Shown here: positions 14,023-20,067 of the stretch, piece by piece | How positions within the stretch are numbered: the stretch's first letter is position 1 | Layout: each line of letters starts with the position of its first letter | Assembly: GCA_964629965.1 (NCBI GenBank) | Contig: CAZVRZ010000089.1 | Coordinates: 1-21,671 of the forward strand | Direction of reading: 5' to 3' | DNA: 21,671 nt | DNA from: CAZVRZ01 sp964629965 | Lineage (GTDB): Bacteria; Chloroflexota; Anaerolineae; Anaerolineales; UBA4823 | Notes under the pieces: model-generated | Seen by the model: only the letters and a program-made list of their open reading frames with translations | Databases searched by the model: none | Told to the model about the DNA's origin: nothing | Program-made: the position numbers and the translations under genes

Positions 14023-15615
14023 CTAGGGGCTCTTGCTCGTCTCTGCGTGATAGGCCGCTTCAAACCAGGGATGGATAACGGGCATCATTTCTCTTCGCTC
14101 CCACCGGTAGCGCAGGTAAAAATCGAGCGCCTCTGGCAGCGAATGTTCTAGCGCCGCCAGCAATTCTGCCTGGTACGGCGGCGTTCCTGGCTGATCCCAG
14201 CGAATCTTATCTGCCAGGAAGACGATCTTATCCAGCGTAGACGCGCCTGCCTTGAGCGTGGTGTGGCAGCCGATCGCCGACAGGATGGCGGCATCTTGGA
14301 TGCCAAAAATATCCCGGGCGAATACCGCAGACAGTTTCTGGTGCAAGATCATTGGCAGGCTGCGTTCTTCTGGCAAGATGTCCAGCCCTAAGTTTTCGGC
14401 CAGCCCAATGCGTTGATCGTCGGGCACCACTGCGCTGACATCGTGCAGCCAACCGGAGGCTTCTGCCGCTTCGGGATCGGCGCCAAAGCGCGGCGCCAGT
14501 TGTTTGGCCTCGCTTGCCACGCCGGCGCAGTGTTTTGCGGTGTGCGCAAAGCCGAAGTGTAGCAAGTAAGCGGGCACGTCTCGCCGGACGAGGCCGGACA
14601 AATGGAACGGGGGCAGGTAGGCAGTGATGGTTGCTTGTAATATGCCTTTGGGCTCCTTGCCTTTGGGCTTCGCCCAGCGTTTGATCATGGTCAGCGAAGA
14701 ACTGCTTTGTTCCACCACCTCAAATCCCAGCCGCCGGTAGAGCTTTTGGGCTGGATTTTCTAGCGATACGCTCAGGCTGATGGCGTTAAACGCTTGCTGC
14801 GCATCCTCCAGCAGTAAGGCTAATAACCGGCTGCCCAAGCCCCGGCCGCGCTGCTCCGGCAGGATCGCGATGGATAATTCGGGCGTCTGGTCATCGATGT
14901 AGCCGTAGCCGCGCTGTTCTCCGGTCAGCAAACGCAGCCAGGCGGCCCCCACCGGAACTCCATCGACCAATGCCAGCCAGCCGGCATCTCCTGGCTTTCC
15001 CCAGTCTTGCACGTATCGCCGCAGCTCTGGCCGATAAACCTCCTGCCGCGCCGGTGCAACCTCTCCCGGGGGCACGAAGATCGCCTGGTAAAGCATCTCC
15101 CACAGGAAGGCCTGGTCACTTGAAGTAATCTGCCGGTAATGAATAGAGAGGGGTCTTTCTGGATGGTTGGTTTTCTCTAAGAACACCATGGCCACTTTTC
15201 CGGCTGTCCCTTCGGTGCGCATCACACGGTAGCCCAGCTTTTGGTACAGGTACAGGTTCCGCTCGCTGCGCTGGCCGGTGAATAATTCATAACGCTGCGC
15301 CTGGCTGAAATGCCCTTCAATCGCTGCCATGAGGCGTGAACCGATGCCTTGGTTCTGAAAGTCGGGGTGAACGATCAGCTTGCCGATATAACAGGTGCCC
15401 TGGCTCAGGTAACCTCTCACCGATCCGATGACCTGGCCTTCGCTCGTTGCCTTGAGCACTGTTTGTTTGGCGAAATCATCCCTGGTTTGTTCCAACGTTT
15501 GGGTCAGGGGAGGAATGCTGTAATCGTGGTAGATCACCGCTTCGCTTTGATAGGCGAGTTTTTGTAAGTTTAAGATTTCTTGAGCGTCTTCCATCACAGC
15601 AAGTTCTATGATCAT
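14023..15615 (-). CDS. GNAT-GNAT-YqeK-like HD phosphohydrolase fusion protein
   Basis: 530 residues; AGGAAG lies about 7 nt before the ATG at 15615. GNAT 1 (about 1-148) carries the acetyl-CoA loop QNQGIGSRL (87-95). GNAT 2 (about 157-312) carries QRGRGLGSRL (255-264). After a lysine/proline linker (KPKGKEPKG, about 316-324) comes an HD domain of the YqeK type (about 345-525): His362, His391-Asp392 in GWLHDVS, His425 in LHQKLSA, His451 in CHTTLKAG, then TLDKIVFLADKI. YqeK enzymes hydrolyse symmetrical diadenosine tetraphosphate (Ap4A). The three domains all look intact, so this is a fusion joining acetyl transfer to probable alarmone hydrolysis. The acetyl acceptor is unknown. It is convergent with the WD40 gene (4 bp) and divergent from the CHAT gene (90 bp). 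Confidence 0.9.
   Translation of the reverse strand: MIIELAVMEDAQEILNLQKLAYQSEAVIYHDYSIPPLTQTLEQTRDDFAKQTVLKATSEGQVIGSVRGYLSQGTCYIGKLIVHPDFQNQGIGSRLMAAIEGHFSQAQRYELFTGQRSERNLYLYQKLGYRVMRTEGTAGKVAMVFLEKTNHPERPLSIHYRQITSSDQAFLWEMLYQAIFVPPGEVAPARQEVYRPELRRYVQDWGKPGDAGWLALVDGVPVGAAWLRLLTGEQRGYGYIDDQTPELSIAILPEQRGRGLGSRLLALLLEDAQQAFNAISLSVSLENPAQKLYRRLGFEVVEQSSSSLTMIKRWAKPKGKEPKGILQATITAYLPPFHLSGLVRRDVPAYLLHFGFAHTAKHCAGVASEAKQLAPRFGADPEAAEASGWLHDVSAVVPDDQRIGLAENLGLDILPEERSLPMILHQKLSAVFARDIFGIQDAAILSAIGCHTTLKAGASTLDKIVFLADKIRWDQPGTPPYQAELLAALEHSLPEALDFYLRYRWERREMMPVIHPWFEAAYHAETSKSP
14643..14676. repeat. Short direct repeat plus hairpin at the GNAT2/YqeK junction
   Basis: A 12-bp direct repeat (TGCCTTTGGGCT at 14643-14654 and 14658-14669) overlaps a TGGGC-TTC-GCCCA hairpin (14664-14676). 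It encodes the KPKG-KEPKG linker, exactly where the acetyltransferase and HD domains join. Confidence 0.6.
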
Positions 15616-15661
15616 GTCATTTCTTCCTGAATATCGAACAGGTTCACAATCAATTTCCGGG

Positions 15662-15700
15662 TAAAATAGATACCATGGTGGTCGAACCAGGCCGAAGGAG
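15662..15700 (+). promoter_or_regulatory. Probable -10 box and ribosome binding site of the CHAT gene
   Basis: TAAAAT (15662-15667, preceded by GG) lies 38 nt before the ATG at 15706. AAGGAG at 15695-15700 is a strong ribosome binding site. No -35 box was convincing. Confidence 0.45.
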
Positions 15701-15705
15701 CATCC

Positions 15706-17859
15706 ATGCCCGAGTACTATGATTTTTATCTATATGTCAACGGCTCGCCGGATAATTATACCGTAGAGGCGCGCGGCCCCGGCGAGATTGCGGTGCCGCC
15801 GACACCCTTCATTTTCACGCCCACTGATCAGCAGCGCCAGAAGCTGGACATGATCCGGGATGGGTATGCGCCCGAGCAGACCGTGATGCGCGAACTGGGC
15901 GAATTGTTGTACACAGCCCTCTTTCCTCGCTCTATCGTCAAGGCATTTGCCCGCGCCCATGACGAGATTCCTCCCGAAGCCAACCTGCGCCTCAAGCTTG
16001 TCCTGCGCCCGCCCGAGTTGAATGCCTTGCCCTGGGAGCTGCTCTACGATCCCGATGACGCTTATTTCATTGCCGCTCGCCTGACCTGCCCGATCGTACG
16101 CTTTATCGAATCCCAGGTGCCAGTGGCCTCCCTGGCTGCGCCCAGTCCTTTGCGCGTGCTGTATGTGCAGTCCCAACCCAAGGGAAGCGCGCCGCTCGAT
16201 CTGCAAAAGAGCGAGGAAGCGATCCAGCAGGCCTTTGGGATGCAGGCCGAGATCGTTCCGCTGTACAGTGCCACACCCACGCAGCTTCGCAAGATGCTGC
16301 GCCAGTCGTTTCACATCCTGCACTACGATGGGCATGCAATCTTCGATGAGGAAAGTATGCAGGGCGCCTTGTGCTTGCAGGATGCGCGTGGAAAAGAACA
16401 CCGCCTGAGCGGTGAAATGCTGGCCAATTACCTGGATGGCGCCAGCGTGCGGGTGGTGGTGCTCTCGGCTTGCCAATCGGGGATGGACTCGACGCGCCAG
16501 CGTTTTGCCGGGATTGCCCAACAGATCATGAAGTCTGGCAGCCTGCCGGCGGTGGTGGCGATGCAGTTCTCGATCCCTGATGATTCGGCCATTGCCTTCA
16601 ACCGCGGCTTTTACCAGGCGCTGGCAGACGGCTTTCCGGTGGACGCGGCTGTCACCGAGGGGCGCAAGCAGATCCTGGATGAAACCTTAGAGGGTGCTTT
16701 CAGCGGGCCAGATTGGGCCACGCCGGTGTTGTTTATGCGCTCGAAAGATGGTGAGATGTTCCCCTCCCTTCGCGATCAGCTCGATAAGCGCCTGGCGCAA
16801 GGCGAGCAGATCGAGATGGAGCGCCGCCTGGAGGCCGCCATGCCTGCCATCACCCAGGCCGGCGTGCGCACCGAAGTGCGCGCCCTGGTTTCGCTGCCCG
16901 ATTCCCCCGGCCTGCGGGCGCTGCTGCCCGCGGTGACGGCCTCGGGCGAGTTGATCGTTCAGGATGACACCGTGGAGGGGCGCTCCGCCATCACTTTTCT
17001 GGTCGACCCGCTCACGCGGGTGCCTCACCCGGTGGATGTTTTCTTCAAGCTCAATTCGCTCGATTTCGAGATCGAGACGGGAACCCGCCGGCTGCGGGTT
17101 TCGCCTTTTCGAGATTCGGCCCTGGTGACCTTTTTCCTCATTCCCCACAAGCGGCAAGAACATGCCCGGGTGGTGGTCGAGCTATATGAAGATCCTGAGT
17201 GCAGCGCATTGCTGGGCTCTGTGCCTTTGGTGACCGAAGTGCGTGGTTGGCAGGATGAAGTGGCAGAAAAGATCTGGAACCTGGTCTCTGCGCCCTTCAA
17301 CGCTCGCTCGCTGCGGCCTCACAAAGCCTTGGGGGCGCGGCCACCTCGCGATGAGGAGACGCCTGGATCATGGTACAAAAGCAAGGAGGAGATGGAGATG
17401 CCGAAAGATAAGTCGGGCAGCAGTGGCGGCGGGATACACTTCGGTGATCATGCCCACGTCGGAGGTGATGTGTTTACCGGCGGCAAGAACTTGACCATCA
17501 AGGCCGGCGATATTATTGCTGCCGGCGGCTCGGTCAACATCGCCGGCGGTTCGATCAGCCAAAATAATTACGTGTATGAAACCCAGCCCAGCAAAGAAGA
17601 CTTTGCTCAGCTCCTGGAGGAGATTCGCAAGCTGCTCAAAGAAGCACAGTTGGATGACGACACGCGGCAAGCGGTACAGGAAGACCTGGATAAGGTAGAT
17701 GATCAGGCCAGCAAAGAACATCCCAAAAAGGCCATCATCACCAGCAAGCTAAAGAGTGCGGCCGAAGTGATCTCGGCTGCCGGCAGCCTGGTGGCAGCCG
17801 GGCAGAAATTCGAGCCTCTCTTCCAGAAGGCGTTGGAACTGGCGCAAAAGCTGTTCTGA
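15706..17859 (+). CDS. CHAT-domain (caspase-like) protease with beta-rich middle, GGD linker and helical C-terminal domain
   Basis: 717 residues, no signal peptide. The N-terminal part (about 1-145) has the ALPWELLYD motif that precedes CHAT domains. The protease core (about 147-345) has the catalytic dyad His210 (HYDGHAIFD) and Cys256 (VVLSACQSGM), then SLPAVVAMQFSIPDD and WATPVLF. Residues about 375-512 form a beta-rich domain, perhaps related to the beta-sandwich regions of NTP-dependent conflict proteins (uncertain). Residues 574-618 are glycine-rich, with HVGGDVFTGG, IKAGDIIAAGG and VNIAGGS, like the GGD/GD repeat linkers of bacterial NACHT and TIR proteins. The end (628-717) is a helical domain (FAQLLEEIRKLLKEAQLDDD, then an alanine-rich hydrophobic hairpin). 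No NTPase lies beside it. It probably acts as a regulated protease in defence or programmed cell death; this is inference. Confidence 0.88.
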   Translation: MPEYYDFYLYVNGSPDNYTVEARGPGEIAVPPTPFIFTPTDQQRQKLDMIRDGYAPEQTVMRELGELLYTALFPRSIVKAFARAHDEIPPEANLRLKLVLRPPELNALPWELLYDPDDAYFIAARLTCPIVRFIESQVPVASLAAPSPLRVLYVQSQPKGSAPLDLQKSEEAIQQAFGMQAEIVPLYSATPTQLRKMLRQSFHILHYDGHAIFDEESMQGALCLQDARGKEHRLSGEMLANYLDGASVRVVVLSACQSGMDSTRQRFAGIAQQIMKSGSLPAVVAMQFSIPDDSAIAFNRGFYQALADGFPVDAAVTEGRKQILDETLEGAFSGPDWATPVLFMRSKDGEMFPSLRDQLDKRLAQGEQIEMERRLEAAMPAITQAGVRTEVRALVSLPDSPGLRALLPAVTASGELIVQDDTVEGRSAITFLVDPLTRVPHPVDVFFKLNSLDFEIETGTRRLRVSPFRDSALVTFFLIPHKRQEHARVVVELYEDPECSALLGSVPLVTEVRGWQDEVAEKIWNLVSAPFNARSLRPHKALGARPPRDEETPGSWYKSKEEMEMPKDKSGSSGGGIHFGDHAHVGGDVFTGGKNLTIKAGDIIAAGGSVNIAGGSISQNNYVYETQPSKEDFAQLLEEIRKLLKEAQLDDDTRQAVQEDLDKVDDQASKEHPKKAIITSKLKSAAEVISAAGSLVAAGQKFEPLFQKALELAQKLF

Positions 17860-17870
17860 TTTTTTCTCGT

Positions 17871-19925
17871 TTACACAGTCTCTGGTGGATAGGTAAAGGT
17901 TGCGCTGCGTAGATCCTCGCTGCGAGAAGAGCCGCCTGCATACAGGGTATATTTGCCGGGATCGATGCGCCATTCTTTGCTTTGTGGATCGTAGTAGGCC
18001 AGGCTCTGTAGAGGGAGGCGGAAGAAAACATCCTGAGTTTCTTGGGGCATCAGGCTCACCTTTTGGAAGCCGCGCAGCAGCTTGACCGGCCGGTCGACTG
18101 TGGGTTCGTTTTCTCCGGTGTAAACCTGGATCACCTCGGCACCAGGCCGGTCGCCAATATTGGTGATCTCCACCATGATTTGCAAGCCTTCCGAATTGAC
18201 CTCAACTTTGAGCTTGCCGTAACGGAAATGGGTATAGCTGAGACCAAAGCCGAATGAGAAGATCACCGGCAGGTTCTTTTTCTCAAAAAGCGTATAGCCA
18301 TGATAATAGCCATACTCGATCTGTTCGGCGTCCGGGTCGAAGCGCGGCAGGTCGCCGGCGCTCTGTGGAATGGTGAAGGGCAGCTTGCCGCAGGGGTTCA
18401 CATCACCGCACAGGACTCTGGCCAGCGCAGTGCCTCCTTGCATGCCTGGGTACCAGGCCATTAAGATCGCCGGCACTTCTCGGCGCCACTCTTCCATAGT
18501 GAATGCGCTGCCGCCGATCAGCACCACGCAGACCTGGTGATTGACCTGCGATACCGCCCGGATCAAAGAAATTTCATCGGCCCGCAGCGAGATCGACCGG
18601 CGGTCGCCGCCGATGTGGCCTTTGGGATCCATGAATTCCCCCTCGTCGGTGGGCCGGCAGCCGGCAACCACCACAACGGCATCGGCCTGGGCTGCCAGGT
18701 CGCAGGCATGCTGAATATCCGCGCCGTCTGCATACAATATCTCCGCAGAGTCCTTCAGGCGCTGCTGCAAGCCTTGCAACGCCGTGACGGTGTAAGGCGG
18801 AAAGACCTGGCTGCTGCCTCGGTCGCCCAGGTTGGCCGCGGCGGCCAATTCGCCGAATACTGCCAGCTTGCGCAGATCGAAGGGCAGGGGCAGCAGGTCG
18901 CCTTCATTCTTGAGCAGTACCATGCTCTTCTCGGCCGCCTCTTGCGCCAGCTTGACATGCTCCTCGCAGGCGATCTGTTGGGGACCGTAGCTTTCCGGGT
19001 CGGGCGCGCTGGAGAAGCGCAGGATGGTTGTCAGGATGCGCCTGACGGCCTCATCGATTTTCTCCATGGGCACCTGGCGGGATTTCACCGCTTTTTTTAG
19101 CTTCCCATAATGGGTCCTGACCGGCATCTCCACATCCATACCGCTGTTGACGGCTTTTACGGCGTCTCGCACTCCGTAAACAAAATCCGAAAGAGTAAAC
19201 CCTTCAAAACCCCATTCTTTTTTTAGGATCTGGTTGAGCAGGTAATCGCTCTCGCAGCACTGATCTCCGTTGAACTTGTTGTACGCGCCCATCACCGAGG
19301 CGGCGCCTTCGTCCACGCAGCGTTTGAAATGAGGCAGGTACACTTCTCGCAGCGTGCGTTCGTCCATATGCACGTCCACTTTGAAGCGTGAGTTCTCGAT
19401 GCTGTTGGCCGCGTAATGCTTGGCGCAGGCCATCACGTTTTGATGCTGCACGCCCCGCACCAGGGCCGCGCCCATCTCTCCTAACAGGTAAGGGTCTTCA
19501 CCGTAGGTCTCCTGCGCTCTGCCCCAGGCGGGATGGCGCAGCAGGTTGATGCATACGCCGCCGAAATAATTGCCACCGTGCGCTCGCACTTCTCGCCCGA
19601 TGGCGCGGCCGATGCGCTCTTCCATTTCGATATCCCAACTGGCGCCGCGCGCCATCGAAACTGGAAAACAAGTGCTTTGTCCCTGCACCGCCCCGCGCGG
19701 CCCATCGCAGAACTTGATCGCCGGAATGTGAAAACGATCCAACCCGCCTGCCGGGTAAGGTTTACGATTGTAATGTTTGTGGATATACATATCGATTCCC
19801 AAGCCGATGAGCGAGATGTTGCCCGACATCACCCGGATCTTTTCGTCGAGGGTGAGTTGGGCGAGAACGCTGTCCACGTAGCTTTGGATATCTGCCGGGA
19901 TCGTGCCTTTTTGTATCGCAACCAT
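17871..19925 (-). CDS. Glycoside hydrolase family 3 (beta-glucosidase-like)
   Basis: 684 residues from the ATG at 19925; no signal peptide, so probably cytoplasmic. The (beta/alpha)8 domain (about 15-305) contains the KFCDGPRG segment, an RHPAWGRAQETYGEDP segment, the substrate Lys169-His170 in CAKHYAANS, and the nucleophile Asp247 in GFTLSDFVYG. The alpha/beta sandwich domain (about 330-530) holds MVLLKNEGDLLPLP and the likely acid/base glutamate in the CRPTDEGEFMD loop (Glu428 or Glu430). A fibronectin-III-like domain closes the protein (about 570-680). The C-terminal FGFGLSYT segment is typical of GH3 beta-glucosidases/xylosidases. No transporter or regulator of a sugar locus is adjacent. 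It is convergent with the CHAT gene, stops 11 bp apart, with no clear terminator between. Family is firm; sugar specificity is open. Confidence 0.95.
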   Translation of the reverse strand: MVAIQKGTIPADIQSYVDSVLAQLTLDEKIRVMSGNISLIGLGIDMYIHKHYNRKPYPAGGLDRFHIPAIKFCDGPRGAVQGQSTCFPVSMARGASWDIEMEERIGRAIGREVRAHGGNYFGGVCINLLRHPAWGRAQETYGEDPYLLGEMGAALVRGVQHQNVMACAKHYAANSIENSRFKVDVHMDERTLREVYLPHFKRCVDEGAASVMGAYNKFNGDQCCESDYLLNQILKKEWGFEGFTLSDFVYGVRDAVKAVNSGMDVEMPVRTHYGKLKKAVKSRQVPMEKIDEAVRRILTTILRFSSAPDPESYGPQQIACEEHVKLAQEAAEKSMVLLKNEGDLLPLPFDLRKLAVFGELAAAANLGDRGSSQVFPPYTVTALQGLQQRLKDSAEILYADGADIQHACDLAAQADAVVVVAGCRPTDEGEFMDPKGHIGGDRRSISLRADEISLIRAVSQVNHQVCVVLIGGSAFTMEEWRREVPAILMAWYPGMQGGTALARVLCGDVNPCGKLPFTIPQSAGDLPRFDPDAEQIEYGYYHGYTLFEKKNLPVIFSFGFGLSYTHFRYGKLKVEVNSEGLQIMVEITNIGDRPGAEVIQVYTGENEPTVDRPVKLLRGFQKVSLMPQETQDVFFRLPLQSLAYYDPQSKEWRIDPGKYTLYAGGSSRSEDLRSATFTYPPETV

Positions 19926-19974
19926 ATTATTACCTGCCAGTTGAATGATAAAACCACAATCCTAATACACATCA

Positions 19975-20004
19975 ATTATAGCGCGGCTGGAAGAATTGTG
20001 TCAT
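19975..20004 (-). promoter_or_regulatory. Probable promoter of the GH3 gene
   Basis: On the minus strand ATGACA (20004-19999) and a perfect TATAAT (19980-19975) are spaced by 18 nt. The -10 box lies 49 nt before the GH3 start. The -35 box abuts the T-tract of the upstream terminator. Confidence 0.6.
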
Positions 20005-20052
20005 TAAAAACAAAGCTGGGCTGCCCGGTTCTTAATGGACAGCCCAGCTTTG
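20003..20052 (-). terminator. Rho-independent terminator of the surface-repeat gene
   Basis: A perfect 13-bp inverted repeat (arms 20011-20023 and 20040-20052, CAAAGCTGGGCTG) with a 16-nt loop is followed on the minus strand by a run of Ts (20010-20006). It begins 16 bp after the stop of the repeat protein and separates it from the GH3 promoter. Confidence 0.88.
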
Positions 20053-20067
20053 GAGGTTAAAAGCGAA

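Noticed and set aside
15730..16521. A 263-residue minus-strand ORF opposite the CHAT gene
   Set aside because: It is antisense to the conserved protease core and is rich in His/Gly/Arg, as expected of a shadow frame.
17860..17870. T-rich sequence between the CHAT and GH3 stops, considered as a bidirectional terminator
   Set aside because: No stem-loop precedes the T-run on either strand.
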